The position numbers and the translations under genes were made by a program. A stretch of 64,000 bases of DNA from Lebetimonas natsushimae (GTDB lineage Bacteria > Campylobacterota > Campylobacteria > Campylobacterales > Nautiliaceae): the NCBI RefSeq assembly GCF_002335445.1, contig NZ_BDME01000001.1, forward strand, positions 1 through 64,000. Reading direction: 5' to 3'. Positions 18,679 to 27,834 of the stretch are shown here, one piece after another. The notes beneath the pieces were generated by a model. The model saw nothing but the letters and a program-made list of their open reading frames with translations, was not told where the DNA came from and made no database searches. The stretch's first letter is position 1. The number at the start of each line of letters is the position of its first letter.

Positions 18679-18744
18679 TATATTATTATATTAAGGAAAA
18701 TTTAAGAAATTTAATTTTTTAACCCCATTTTAATAAAAAAGATT

Positions 18745-18750
18745 TATACT
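18745..18750 (+). promoter_or_regulatory. -10 element for the HtrA-type protease gene
   Basis: TATACT lies 31 bases before the start in the 103-base gap after ribE. No heat-shock CIRCE repeat is visible. Confidence 0.4.
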
Positions 18751-18781
18751 TATAAAGAACAAAAACTTTTAAGGAGAGGTT

Positions 18782-20164
18782 ATGAAAAAATTAATGTTAA
18801 GTTTGAGTTTGGCTGCCGCACTGTTTGCAGGTCATATAAATATAAAGAGTGATAATTCTGTATTAAACAGGGTTGCACCAAATCAAAACCAGGTAATATC
18901 ATTTGCACCTATTGTAAAAAAAGTGATACCAAGTGTTGTAAATATTTCTACTACCAAAATAGTAAAAATTAAAATACCTGAACAGTTCAGAAGATTTTTT
19001 GAAGACCCGTTTTTTAAAAGATTTTTCGGACCGTTTGGAAACATTCCAAATACACCAAAAGAACAAAAAGAATATGCATTGGGCAGTGGTGTAATTATTT
19101 CAAAAGACGGATATATAGTTACAAACAACCATGTAGTATCAGGTGCCACAAAAATTATTGTAAAAACATCTGACGGTAAAAAATATAAAGCAAAACTAAT
19201 AGGCACAGACCCTGGTACTGATATAGCAGTAATCAAAATAGAAGCCAAAAATTTAAAACCTATAACTTTTACAGATTCAGACAAAGCAAAAGTGGGGGAT
19301 ATAGTTTTGGCAATAGGTGAGCCTTTTGGTTTGGGTGAAAGTGTAACACACGGAATTATAAGTGCAAAAAACAGAACTTCAATAGGGCTTAATTCTTATG
19401 AAAACTTCATTCAAACAGATGCGGCGATTAACCCCGGAAACAGCGGAGGAGCACTTGTAGATTTAAAAGGCAGACTAATCGGAATAAATTCCGCAATTAT
19501 TTCAAAAAGCGGCGGAAACAACGGGATAGGATTTGCAATTCCAAGCAACATGGTTAAATTTGTGGCAACTTCGCTCATAGAAAAAGGAAAAGTTGCAAGA
19601 GGATATCTCGGAGTTTTAATTAGTGATATTGATTCAAGCAAAGCAAAACTTTATGGAATCGACCATGGAGTACTTGTAAATAAAGTTCAAAAAGGAAGCG
19701 CGGCTGAGAAGGCCGGAATTAAACCCGGAGATATTATTGTAGCTGTTGACGGGGAAGAAGTTAAAAACGGAGGAGAACTTAGGAATAAAATTGCTTTTAA
19801 AGGTGCAGGCAGTACTGTTACATTAAAAGTTTACAGAAATGGAGAATATATTACCCTTAAAGCCAAATTAAAAGCCCTAAAAGCTAAAAAAGAAAAAATA
19901 GAAAATATAAAACTTCTTGAAGGATTGACTCTAACTGAAAAGAAAAATGAAGTAAAAGTGGCTGAAGTAACTCCAAATTCTTACCCGGCAATGGTCGGTA
20001 TTGAAAAAGGAGACATAATTTTGGCCGTAAAAACAGTAAAAACAGGAAAATGGATTAAAGTCCATTCAATAGATGAAATTAAAAAATTGCTAAAAGATTT
20101 AGACAGAGGAGATGCGTTAATAAAACTAAAAAGAGAAAATTCAATATTTATAATTCAACTATGA
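18782..20164 (+). CDS. htrA: Periplasmic Do-family serine protease/chaperone
   Basis: HtrA/DegQ degrades or refolds misfolded envelope proteins. The 460-residue protein has a signal peptide (about residues 1-16), a trypsin-like domain with His117 (TNNHVVSG), Asp147 (GTDIAVI) and Ser221 (NPGNSGGAL), and two PDZ domains (about 265-360 and 375-460). An AAGGAGAGG site precedes the ATG. It overlaps yaaA by 4 bases. Confidence 0.95.
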   Translation: MKKLMLSLSLAAALFAGHINIKSDNSVLNRVAPNQNQVISFAPIVKKVIPSVVNISTTKIVKIKIPEQFRRFFEDPFFKRFFGPFGNIPNTPKEQKEYALGSGVIISKDGYIVTNNHVVSGATKIIVKTSDGKKYKAKLIGTDPGTDIAVIKIEAKNLKPITFTDSDKAKVGDIVLAIGEPFGLGESVTHGIISAKNRTSIGLNSYENFIQTDAAINPGNSGGALVDLKGRLIGINSAIISKSGGNNGIGFAIPSNMVKFVATSLIEKGKVARGYLGVLISDIDSSKAKLYGIDHGVLVNKVQKGSAAEKAGIKPGDIIVAVDGEEVKNGGELRNKIAFKGAGSTVTLKVYRNGEYITLKAKLKALKAKKEKIENIKLLEGLTLTEKKNEVKVAEVTPNSYPAMVGIEKGDIILAVKTVKTGKWIKVHSIDEIKKLLKDLDRGDALIKLKRENSIFIIQL

Positions 20165-20859
20165 AAATATTATTAGCACCGAGTGAGAGAAAAACAAAAG
20201 GGGGAGAATCTCCCCCTATTAATAAAAATTCCTTTAAATTTTTCGAAATTTATGAAAAAAGAGTTGAAATAATTAAAAAATATGATAAATTTTTGCAAAA
20301 AACAGAGGATATTAAAAATTTCGGAGATGATAAAACTTCTGTTTTTTCCCGTCCTACCAAAAAAGCGATTTTGAGATATTCAGGCGTTGCATTTGAATAT
20401 TTGGATTATCCTACACTTGATATAGACTCACAAACATATATAGATGAAAATGTTTTAATTTTTTCCAATCTTTTCGGAGTTATAAGCGCAAAAGACCTTA
20501 TCCCTTTTTATACCCTAAAACAGGGAGCAAAACCCGGATTTGATATATATAAAGCTCACAAAGAGATATTTACCCCTATTTTAGATGAAATAAATGAAAA
20601 AGAAATTTTTATAGACTTAAGGGCCAAATTTTATGAAAAAATTTATAAACCCAAAAATGCCATTACTTTTAAATTTATAAAAAACTCTAAAGTAGTAAGC
20701 CATTTTGCAAAAGCATACAGGGGAAAACTTACAAGAATAATTGCGATTAATAAACCTAACTCTGTTGAAGAACTTTTAAAAATAAATTTTCCAGATATCA
20801 AAGTTATTGAAATAATAGAAAAAAAAGGAATTAAAGAAATAGTTTCGGAAGTGGATTAA
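20161..20859 (+). CDS. yaaA: YaaA family protein (peroxide stress)
   Basis: YaaA lowers free iron and protects DNA in E. coli under peroxide stress. This 232-residue protein has the family N-terminus KILLAPSE, the FSRPTKKAILRYSGVAFEYLDY middle and the C-terminal FAKAYRGKLTR. A GC-rich hairpin lies in its early codons. It is coupled to the protease gene by an ATGA overlap and ends in a 4-base overlap with the convergent coiled-coil gene. Confidence 0.88.
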   Translation: MKILLAPSERKTKGGESPPINKNSFKFFEIYEKRVEIIKKYDKFLQKTEDIKNFGDDKTSVFSRPTKKAILRYSGVAFEYLDYPTLDIDSQTYIDENVLIFSNLFGVISAKDLIPFYTLKQGAKPGFDIYKAHKEIFTPILDEINEKEIFIDLRAKFYEKIYKPKNAITFKFIKNSKVVSHFAKAYRGKLTRIIAINKPNSVEELLKINFPDIKVIEIIEKKGIKEIVSEVD

Positions 20860-21392
20860 ACATCATCAAATCCGTCAAAATCATCAAATCCGCTTTCAAA
20901 ATCTGTATCTCCTGCTTCTTCTTCATAACTTTCAAAATAATCATTATCCATAACATCATCATTAGCTAAATTATCATTAAGTTTTTCATCTATTTCATCA
21001 AGTTTTGTATCTATTTCATTTAATTTTTCATCTATTTCATCTAAATCCACATTATCTATTTCATTTTCATTCATACCAAGACTCTCTCCCAAACTTTCAG
21101 GTGTAACTGAATGATCAAACAATAAATGATAAAGCCCCATGCCAGCCATTACACCGGTTAAACTACCTAAAAAACTACTTCCAAAGCCACCTAATGAACT
21201 GTTTGAAGAAACTTTCTGATTCTGTTGCATTTGAGGCTGCGGATTTGCTTTCAAATCCTGACTTGAGAACTTTTTTCCACCTTCTCCTAATTTTTCTTCT
21301 ATTCTGGAAACTCTTTTATCTAATTCATCCATTTTTTCAGCCAATTTTTCAAGAACTATTCCCATTTTTTTAAGTGTGTTTTCAATTTCCAT
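20856..21392 (-). CDS. Coiled-coil acidic protein following mreC
   Basis: I do not recognise a family. The 178-residue protein has an N-terminal coiled coil (about residues 1-40), a Gln/Asn/Ser-rich linker, a Gly-rich hydrophobic hairpin-like segment (about 72-100), a heptad-like repeat built on EIDEKLNEID, and a very acidic C-terminus ending FDGFDDV. I start at 21392 because AAGGAGGT precedes that ATG; the upstream in-frame TTG overlaps the ribosome binding site. It is the last gene of the mreB-mreC operon, where mreD is often found. Confidence 0.7.
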   Translation of the reverse strand: MEIENTLKKMGIVLEKLAEKMDELDKRVSRIEEKLGEGGKKFSSQDLKANPQPQMQQNQKVSSNSSLGGFGSSFLGSLTGVMAGMGLYHLLFDHSVTPESLGESLGMNENEIDNVDLDEIDEKLNEIDTKLDEIDEKLNDNLANDDVMDNDYFESYEEEAGDTDFESGFDDFDGFDDV

Positions 21393-22119
21393 TTTTACCT
21401 CCTTCAATTACATAAAAAAACTCCGGATGCATATTATTATAATAAAGATTTACCTTAGCCTCTTTATAAAGTTTCTTCTCTGTAACTTCAGTTATTATAC
21501 CAACTTTTGCACCCTTATAAAATATTCCGTCAAGCCCGCTTGTAATAACTTCATCACCCACTTTTACATCTTTAAATTTTGGTATATATTTAACTCTATC
21601 TATTTTACCGTAAAAAATACCTGGAATTTCGGATTTTCCAATATAAACGGCGTATCTTGTTTTTTTATTCGAATTAAGAATAGCCAGTGAAAAATTACCA
21701 ATATTTTTAATTACCTCCCCTGCTACTAAATTATTATAAACAAGCCCTTTGGGTTTGTCAATTTTTTTATTATAACTTATGTAAATCTGACTGAAATCTG
21801 GAATAGAAGCATAAGAGATAGTATATGTGAAAACGAGGTTTGGTTTATTTATAATTTTAAAATATTTTAAATCTCTGCATGCTAAAATTTTAGCATTTAA
21901 ATCATTAATTTTGTTTTCTAAATTTTTATTTTCTTTTATCAAAATTTCAATTTTTTTGGCTTGGTTAAAATGCGAATTTATTTTATTTGATATGTTATTT
22001 TTAATTTCAACTAAAAATTTATTTACATATAAAGAGGCTTCAATAATTTCATTTTTAAAAACATAAGCAAATAAAAAAGCAAAAAGAAAAGTTAAAATTA
22101 TTATAAATTTTTTATTCAT
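21382..22119 (-). CDS. mreC: Rod shape-determining protein MreC
   Basis: MreC links cytoskeletal MreB to periplasmic cell-wall enzymes. The 245-residue protein has one N-terminal membrane helix (about residues 5-22), a coiled coil (about 45-85) and a beta-rich periplasmic domain with VTSGLDGIFYKGAKVGIITEV. It overlaps mreB by 8 bases and the next gene by 11. Confidence 0.93.
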   Translation of the reverse strand: MNKKFIIILTFLFAFLFAYVFKNEIIEASLYVNKFLVEIKNNISNKINSHFNQAKKIEILIKENKNLENKINDLNAKILACRDLKYFKIINKPNLVFTYTISYASIPDFSQIYISYNKKIDKPKGLVYNNLVAGEVIKNIGNFSLAILNSNKKTRYAVYIGKSEIPGIFYGKIDRVKYIPKFKDVKVGDEVITSGLDGIFYKGAKVGIITEVTEKKLYKEAKVNLYYNNMHPEFFYVIEGGKNGN

Positions 22120-23137
22120 CTATGGTTGAGAGAAGTTCAATTTCATCTAAAACTTTTCCAGTCCCTTTTGCAACTGCAAGTAACGGCTCTTCTGCTACAA
22201 ATACCGGAAGATTAACAAGATCGCTTATATATGTATCAAGTCCTCTAAGAAGTGCACCTCCACCTGTCATTACTATTCCGTTTTCTACAATATCGCCTGC
22301 TAAGTCTGCCGGAGTATCTTCCAAAACTTCTTTTACCGCTTCCCCTATATCTTTTACAGGCTCTTTTAATGCTTCTCTGATATCTTCACTTGTTACGTTA
22401 ATTGTTTCAAGAAGCCCAGAAATTCTGTTCTTACCCTGAATCTGCAAAGTCAATTCTTCTTCAAGTTTGACAGCACTTCCTATTTCTTTTTTAATCTCTT
22501 CCGCTGTTCTTTCACCTATTATCAAATTATATTTTTTGTTTATGTAATCTACTATTGCTTTATCAAATTTATCTCCGGCAACCCTTATTGATTTACTGAC
22601 AACAAGACCTCCTAAAGAAATAACACCGATTTCTGTGGTACCTCCCCCGATATCTATAACCATACTACCCTGCGGCTCTTTTACCGGAAGTCCGGCACCA
22701 ATTGCCGCAGCCATAGGCTCTTCTATCAAATAAACTTCCCTGGCCCCCGCACTCATAGCCGATTCTTTTACAGCTTTTCTTTCAACCTGAGTAAGTCCAA
22801 AAGGAACACATATTACAATTCTGGGACGTATTAATGTTTTTCTGTTATGTACTTTTTGAATAAAATGTCTAATCATCTCCTCCGTTACAGTAAAATCTGC
22901 TATTACTCCGTCTTTCATAGGACGGATTGCAATAATATTTTTAGGAGTTTTTCCAACCATTTCTTTTGCTTTATGACCAACTGCTAAAACTTTTCTTTTA
23001 TATTTATCATCCTGAATAGCCACAACACTTGGTTCGTTTATTACAATACCCTTGCCTTTTACGCTGACTAATGTATTTGCAGTACCTAAATCTATCGCTA
23101 AATCACTGCTGAAAAGTCCGAGTAATTTATTTAACAT
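22112..23137 (-). CDS. mreB: Rod shape-determining protein MreB
   Basis: MreB is the actin-like filament that guides side-wall synthesis. The 341-residue protein begins [17 protein letters not shown] (phosphate 1 loop) and contains [18 protein letters not shown] (phosphate 2) and [15 protein letters not shown] (adenosine). It overlaps clpX by 11 bases, in the order clpX-mreB-mreC conserved in Campylobacter. Confidence 0.98.
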   Translation of the reverse strand: MLNKLLGLFSSDLAIDLGTANTLVSVKGKGIVINEPSVVAIQDDKYKRKVLAVGHKAKEMVGKTPKNIIAIRPMKDGVIADFTVTEEMIRHFIQKVHNRKTLIRPRIVICVPFGLTQVERKAVKESAMSAGAREVYLIEEPMAAAIGAGLPVKEPQGSMVIDIGGGTTEIGVISLGGLVVSKSIRVAGDKFDKAIVDYINKKYNLIIGERTAEEIKKEIGSAVKLEEELTLQIQGKNRISGLLETINVTSEDIREALKEPVKDIGEAVKEVLEDTPADLAGDIVENGIVMTGGGALLRGLDTYISDLVNLPVFVAEEPLLAVAKGTGKVLDEIELLSTIDE

Positions 23138-24350
23138 CTGTGTTCCTTTTTATAAGAATTGGTTCAGTTTTGTTTTCTATTACATCCTTGGTTATTATTA
23201 TTTCATAACCTCTGTATTCAGGTAAATTAAACATAATATCAACCATTGCTTCTTCTAAAATAGCCCTAAGCCCCCTGGCACCAGTACCTCTTTCAATTGC
23301 TTTTTTAGCAATAGCTTTTAGGGCATCTTCTTCAAAAGTAAGTTTTACACCGTCCATTTCAAAAAGAGCCTGATATTGCTTAATCAATGCATCTTTTGGC
23401 TCAGTGAGTACTCTTACTAAATCATCTTCATCAAGCTCTTTTAAAGTTGCAATTACAGGAAGTCTTCCTATAAGTTCTGGAATAAGCCCATATTTAACCA
23501 GATCTTCTGGTTCTGCAAGAGCATAAATATCATCTTTTTTCATTTTGGCTTTTGTATTTCCCAAAAATCCGACAGTTGAACCTTCTAGTCTTCTTTGAAT
23601 TATTTCGGCAAGTCCGTCAAAAGCACCACCGCATATAAATAAAATATTGGTTGTATCTACCTGTATAAATTCCTGATGAGGATGTTTTCTGCCTCCCTGA
23701 GGAGGAACATTTACAATATTTCCTTCAATAATCTTCAAAAGCGCCTGCTGAACACCCTCACCGCTTACATCTCTTGTAATTGATGGATTTTCACTTTTTC
23801 TGGCGATTTTATCAATCTCGTCTATAAATACAATCCCTTTTTCAGCCCTTTTAATGTCCCCGTCAGCAGCCTGAATAAGTTTTAATAAAACATTTTCAAC
23901 ATCTTCACCGACATATCCGGCCTCTGTAAGTGAAGTTGCATCGGCGATTGCAAGAGGAACATCAAGAAGTTTTGCAAGAGTTCTTGCAATTAATGTTTTA
24001 CCGCTACCTGTCGGTCCTATCATTAGGATGTTTGATTTTTGAATTTCTACGTCTTTACTATCACCGTAAAGTATTCTTTTATAATGGTTATAAACAGCAA
24101 CCGATACAATTTTTTTCGCTCTTTCCTGTCCTATTACATATTCATCCAAATGAGCTTTTATCTCTTTTGGTGTTAACAGTTTTATTTCATAAGATTTTTC
24201 TTTAGATGTTTTTTTAACCTCAGCCCCCATTAATATTTCATAAGCTGTAAGTACACAGTTTTTACAAATAAACGCCTTATTGTCCGGTGCAGCTAACAAC
24301 GGATTGTCTTCGCTTTCTACACTACCACAAAAACTACACTTTTCTAACAT
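23127..24350 (-). CDS. clpX: ATP-dependent Clp protease ATP-binding subunit ClpX
   Basis: ClpX unfolds tagged proteins and feeds them to ClpP. The N-terminal zinc domain has C5, C8, C29 and C32. Walker A is GPTGSGKT, the pore loop is AGYVGEDVE, and RGLRAILEE is in the C-terminal small domain. The 407-residue length is normal. clpP is not in the window. It overlaps lpxA by 17 bases. Confidence 0.98.
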   Translation of the reverse strand: MLEKCSFCGSVESEDNPLLAAPDNKAFICKNCVLTAYEILMGAEVKKTSKEKSYEIKLLTPKEIKAHLDEYVIGQERAKKIVSVAVYNHYKRILYGDSKDVEIQKSNILMIGPTGSGKTLIARTLAKLLDVPLAIADATSLTEAGYVGEDVENVLLKLIQAADGDIKRAEKGIVFIDEIDKIARKSENPSITRDVSGEGVQQALLKIIEGNIVNVPPQGGRKHPHQEFIQVDTTNILFICGGAFDGLAEIIQRRLEGSTVGFLGNTKAKMKKDDIYALAEPEDLVKYGLIPELIGRLPVIATLKELDEDDLVRVLTEPKDALIKQYQALFEMDGVKLTFEEDALKAIAKKAIERGTGARGLRAILEEAMVDIMFNLPEYRGYEIIITKDVIENKTEPILIKRNTDVK

Positions 24351-25098
24351 ACGGTATTCCCCTTTTTGAATTTAATACAAACTCACATAGATGTTTTACA
24401 TATCTGTTTTGAGTATTTGAGAGTAATTTTTTTGCTGTTTCCTGAAGCGGTTTTCCGCTTTCAAACAACTCTTTATAAGCCTTTTTAATTTCATCTATAT
24501 CATTTCTGTTTTCTAAATTTCTTCTAAGTCCCGTAAGGTTAAGGCCTCTTAATTTCGCTCTGTTACCCTCAGCCAGACAATATGGAGGAATATCCTGACT
24601 TACGGCACTAGCTCCAGCCACCATTGCAAATTCTCCTATTTTTACAAACTGATGAATGGGAGTCATTCCCCCGATTACCACATTGTTTTCCAAAACCACA
24701 TGTCCGGCTAAAGTAGCGGCATTGGCCAAAATACAGTTATCCCCTATTATTACATCGTGGGCAACATGAACATAACCCATTAAAAGATTGTTGTTTCCTA
24801 TTTTAGTAACTCCTCCACCGCCTTCAGTTCCTGGATTTATTAAAGTAAATTCACGGATTTTATTGTTATCACCGATTTCCAAATAAGTTTTTTCCCCGTG
24901 ATATTTCAAATCCTGAGGGATTGAGCCAACAACTGCATGGGAAAAAATATGATTGTTATCTCCTATTTTTGTATAACCTGTAATTACGGCATACGGTTCA
25001 ACTATGCAGTTATCTCCGATTTCAACAAATTCATCAATAATCGCACCCTCGCCAATTTTACAGTTTCTGCCAACTTTTCCTTTAACAATTGCTTTCAT
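24334..25098 (-). CDS. lpxA: UDP-N-acetylglucosamine O-acyltransferase
   Basis: LpxA adds the first acyl chain in lipid A synthesis. The 254-residue protein is built from left-handed hexapeptide repeats, with the conserved [13 protein letters not shown] segment and the catalytic-histidine region [14 protein letters not shown]. The C-terminal helices carry GLNLTGLRR. It shares a base with fabZ upstream, as in other Campylobacterota. Confidence 0.97.
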   Translation of the reverse strand: MKAIVKGKVGRNCKIGEGAIIDEFVEIGDNCIVEPYAVITGYTKIGDNNHIFSHAVVGSIPQDLKYHGEKTYLEIGDNNKIREFTLINPGTEGGGGVTKIGNNNLLMGYVHVAHDVIIGDNCILANAATLAGHVVLENNVVIGGMTPIHQFVKIGEFAMVAGASAVSQDIPPYCLAEGNRAKLRGLNLTGLRRNLENRNDIDEIKKAYKELFESGKPLQETAKKLLSNTQNRYVKHLCEFVLNSKRGIPYVRKV

Positions 25099-25538
25099 TA
25101 TTTATCCATTATCATAGCTTTTAATTCAGCCTCACTTACCAGTTCATTATCCACATAAGCTTCACCTTTTAAATGCCAGATTTTCCCCCTGTGTTTTATA
25201 GTTGAAACCCTGTATTCAAGCCTATCACCAGGACGAACCGGTTTTCTAAATTTGGCATTATCAATACTCATAAAATATACAACCTTATCGTTTAATTCAT
25301 TTTTATCCATTACGGTAAACGGTAAAATTGCCCCGGTCTGGGCCATTCCTTCAATTATTAAAACCCCCGGATAAATAGGATGTCCCGGAAAATGACCCTG
25401 AAACACTGCATTTGTAATGGATATATTTAAATATCCTTTTACATATTCGCCTTTTTTTACTTCGGTAATTCTATCCACCAATAAAAACGGATATCTGTGA
25501 GGAAGCATATCTTGAATCTGCATAACATCATAAACCAT
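25098..25538 (-). CDS. fabZ: 3-hydroxyacyl-ACP dehydratase
   Basis: FabZ dehydrates 3-hydroxyacyl-ACP in fatty acid elongation and competes with LpxA for the same substrate pool. The 146-residue hot-dog protein has [13 protein letters not shown] and the active-site helix [20 protein letters not shown]. It lies 23 bases downstream of queH, so it may share that transcript. Confidence 0.97.
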   Translation of the reverse strand: MVYDVMQIQDMLPHRYPFLLVDRITEVKKGEYVKGYLNISITNAVFQGHFPGHPIYPGVLIIEGMAQTGAILPFTVMDKNELNDKVVYFMSIDNAKFRKPVRPGDRLEYRVSTIKHRGKIWHLKGEAYVDNELVSEAELKAMIMDK

Positions 25539-25561
25539 TTATTGTATCCTTTTTTTAAAAA

Positions 25562-26644
25562 TTATATCAAAATTTCGCGTGTGTCAGGATATATTTTGGC
25601 ATTGATTTCAATATCGATAGAGGTTGGAACAAACTCATCTAAAATTATTACAGGAGAAAGATTAAAAGGCGTTTTTGTAAGAAATTCCCTGAGCTTTAAT
25701 TCCTCCTCAATTGTTAACGGGTTATAATAAATTTCTTTTATATTTTTATAATTTTTGTCTAAAATTTCATTCAATTTATTTACTGGAATAAAAATAACAT
25801 TTGCCCTGTTTGCATAAGCTACTTCATCTTTTACATATTCAATTCTGACTCTCTGTTTTCTTTCAAGATAAGAATAAAAAAGCGTATAATGAATTAAATT
25901 TTCCCATTTTCCATTTTCCATTTTCCATTTCATATTAGATCGAAGCAATCTGTAATTTAAAAAACTCTCTTTAACAATTTTATAATCTATTCCTTTTTCT
26001 TCTAGTTTTATCCTGTTTTCATAAAATACAAGTCTCTCCTCAATACTTGCAGGCAGTATTTGAAAAGGATAAGGAGAAATTAATTCGTCAATAACTTCCT
26101 GATTTTTTTTCTGCTGCCAGATTCCATAAATACATCCGCAGTAATCCTGACGGTAAAGCTGATTTTCTTTTGCAAATTCCTGCTGCTTTTGAGTCCCGCC
26201 TTTTTTTCTGTAATCCACTACCAAAAAATCAACCCCGTATTTTCTTTTTACCACCCTGCCGATAGATGCAAGTTGCTCCTGAGATTTCATCGGGGACATA
26301 AGAAGTGAGGTTGTGATTTTATTATCACCTATTTTTTTGGCAAATTTTGCCGTAGCTTCAAGGGAATGGTCAAAACATATAAAACACCGGCTCCCTTTTT
26401 CAGGTTCAAACTCTTTTCCCCTAACCGCTTTTAACCAGCTTTCATAATCATACTCACCTTCAATATACTCAACTCCGAGTTTTTCACAAATTCTTTTTGT
26501 ATCAAGGCTTCTTAATTTAAATTCGCTGTATGGATGAATATTTGGATCGTAAAAATAGCCTATTATTTTTTCATTCGGAAAATCTTCTTGAAGTCTTTTT
26601 ATAAAATATCCTGCATCAACACTGCAGCATAAATGAGCAACCAT
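25562..26644 (-). CDS. queH: Epoxyqueuosine reductase QueH
   Basis: QueH (formerly DUF208) performs the last step of queuosine synthesis in tRNA. The 360-residue protein opens with VAHLCCSVDAG (C6, C7) and has the second cysteine pair in YRQDYCGCIYG, plus RCFICFDH, as expected for metal-binding QueH. It is much longer than the usual 180-220 residues: a C-terminal extension of unknown role follows residue 200. The extension includes WKMENGKWEN from a dispersed repeat. queF is also in this window. Confidence 0.9.
   Translation of the reverse strand: MVAHLCCSVDAGYFIKRLQEDFPNEKIIGYFYDPNIHPYSEFKLRSLDTKRICEKLGVEYIEGEYDYESWLKAVRGKEFEPEKGSRCFICFDHSLEATAKFAKKIGDNKITTSLLMSPMKSQEQLASIGRVVKRKYGVDFLVVDYRKKGGTQKQQEFAKENQLYRQDYCGCIYGIWQQKKNQEVIDELISPYPFQILPASIEERLVFYENRIKLEEKGIDYKIVKESFLNYRLLRSNMKWKMENGKWENLIHYTLFYSYLERKQRVRIEYVKDEVAYANRANVIFIPVNKLNEILDKNYKNIKEIYYNPLTIEEELKLREFLTKTPFNLSPVIILDEFVPTSIDIEINAKIYPDTREILI
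25902..25933 (-). repeat. Dispersed AATGGA-unit element, copy 3 (in-frame in queH)
   Basis: On the coding strand, ATGGAAA units repeat head to tail about four times. The same unit makes up the other copies. The frame of queH stays open across it. Confidence 0.6.
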
Positions 26645-26671
26645 TTTTAACCTTAAAAGTATTTTTATTTA

Positions 26672-26714
26672 ATATAGCCAATTTTTTTTGAAATTTCAAT
26701 TTTTTTTGCTATAT
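26672..26714. promoter_or_regulatory. Divergent promoter with mirrored -10 elements
   Basis: ATATAGC at 26672-26678 and GCTATAT at 26708-26714 form an inverted pair. Each reads as a -10 (GCTATATT) pointing outward, to queH on the left and to the spermidine synthase-like gene on the right. Between them the 12-mer CAATTTTTTTTG occurs twice (26679-26690, 26697-26708). Confidence 0.5.
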
Positions 26715-26734
26715 TTAGCCAAAAAAGGATTACA

Positions 26735-27229
26735 ATGAGTCAGATAAAAAAAGAAATGATGGCATTAGTTGGGGCCTGCGTAAGTGAGGGAACAAAAGTA
26801 TTAACCCCAAGCGAATTTAATAACGAATTTAAAAAAATAATTACTGCTGAATTTGAAATTTATAATGAAGATACTGAAGAGAAATATGATTTAATCATTG
26901 AAGAGAGACCTACTGATTATATCAGAATGTATCAAAAATTAAACGACAAAGGTGTATATATCACCACTGCTGAGAGTTTAACAGACAAGGCGCTGTTTGA
27001 AAATTTAAGCAAAGTTTTTTATATTGTCCTACCTTATTATTACATTGAAGACGATAAAATTCACGCACTTGTATTTGCAAGCAAAAAACCTCACCCCACA
27101 GCCGATATTATAAGACACAGAAGCGATTTTGTTGAAAATGCATATTACTACCATACAGACATACATTTAGCTTCTTTTGTACTTCCAAAATATATTTTTG
27201 AAGAAATAAAAGATGTTATAAAAATGTAA
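26735..27229 (+). CDS. Truncated spermidine synthase-like protein
   Basis: This 164-residue protein resembles the C-terminal part of Helicobacter/Campylobacter SpeE. KYDLIIEERPTDYIRMYQKL, the FYIVLPYYY strand and the end segment YYHTDIHLASFVLPKYIFEEIKD align by eye with H. pylori SpeE. About 100 N-terminal residues, including the beta domain and first half of the Rossmann fold, are missing; no in-frame remnant exists upstream, where the divergent queH promoter lies. It may be a structural relative with another job. Catalytic activity is doubtful. Confidence 0.65.
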   Translation: MSQIKKEMMALVGACVSEGTKVLTPSEFNNEFKKIITAEFEIYNEDTEEKYDLIIEERPTDYIRMYQKLNDKGVYITTAESLTDKALFENLSKVFYIVLPYYYIEDDKIHALVFASKKPHPTADIIRHRSDFVENAYYYHTDIHLASFVLPKYIFEEIKDVIKM

Positions 27230-27266
27230 AATGGATAATGGATAATGGAAAATAAAAAATTTAAAA
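27228..27266 (+). repeat. Dispersed AATGGA-unit element, copy 4 (start of coaE)
   Basis: AATGGATAATGGATAATGG plus an AT-rich tail straddles the 15-base gap and the first codons of coaE. The ATG of coaE is one of the repeat's own ATGG units. Confidence 0.65.
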
Positions 27267-27814
27267 ACGCAGTTGTTCTAACAGGAGGAGTGGGTACCGG
27301 CAAAAGCACGGTTGCCTCATTTCTTAAACTTTATGGATACAAAATAATAGATGCCGATGAAATAAGCAAAAAAATTTTTGAAAATAAAAAAGAAAAAATT
27401 AAAGAAATTTTCGGCACAACTGACAGAAAAGAGCTTAGAAAGATTGTATTTAACGATAAAGAAAAACTAAAAATTTTAGAAGATTTAATTTTACCTGAAG
27501 TTAAAAAAAAAGTATTAAATTTAGCCAAAAAGTATGAAAAAGACGGTGTTATTTATTTTGTGGATTTGCCTCTTTTTTTTGAAAAGCAAAATTATGACGA
27601 ATTTGATAAAGTATTAGTAGTTTACGCGCCAAAAGACCTTCAGATTAAAAGGGTAATGAACAGGGACATGGTTGATGAAAAAGGGGCATTATCCATTATA
27701 AACAATCAAATGGACATTGAAGAAAAGAAAAAAAGAGCTGATTTTATAATAGACAATTCAAAAGATTTAAAACATCTGCAAAGAGAAATTGAAAATTTTT
27801 TAGATATGATATAA
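27245..27814 (+). CDS. coaE: Dephospho-CoA kinase
   Basis: CoaE phosphorylates dephospho-CoA in the last step of CoA synthesis. The 189-residue protein has the P-loop TGGVGTGKST, then IIDADEISK and the FVDLPLFFE strand. The ATG and first codons (MENKKFKN) come from a dispersed repeat, and no clear ribosome binding site precedes it. Coupling to the upstream gene, 15 bases away, is possible. Confidence 0.93.
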   Translation: MENKKFKNAVVLTGGVGTGKSTVASFLKLYGYKIIDADEISKKIFENKKEKIKEIFGTTDRKELRKIVFNDKEKLKILEDLILPEVKKKVLNLAKKYEKDGVIYFVDLPLFFEKQNYDEFDKVLVVYAPKDLQIKRVMNRDMVDEKGALSIINNQMDIEEKKKRADFIIDNSKDLKHLQREIENFLDMI

Positions 27815-27815
27815 T
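27807..27815 (+). promoter_or_regulatory. Extended -10 before the 75-residue gene
   Basis: TGATATAAT overlaps the coaE stop and lies 20 bases before the next ATG. Confidence 0.5.
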
Positions 27816-27834
27816 AAATAAAAAAGGAGGGGAA

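Noticed and set aside
20200-20216. Hairpin in yaaA as a classical terminator
   Set aside because: It is not followed by a T run and lies inside an intact coding region.
21393-21407. TTG start for the coiled-coil protein
   Set aside because: The TTG sits just before the AAGGAGGT that serves the ATG at 21392.
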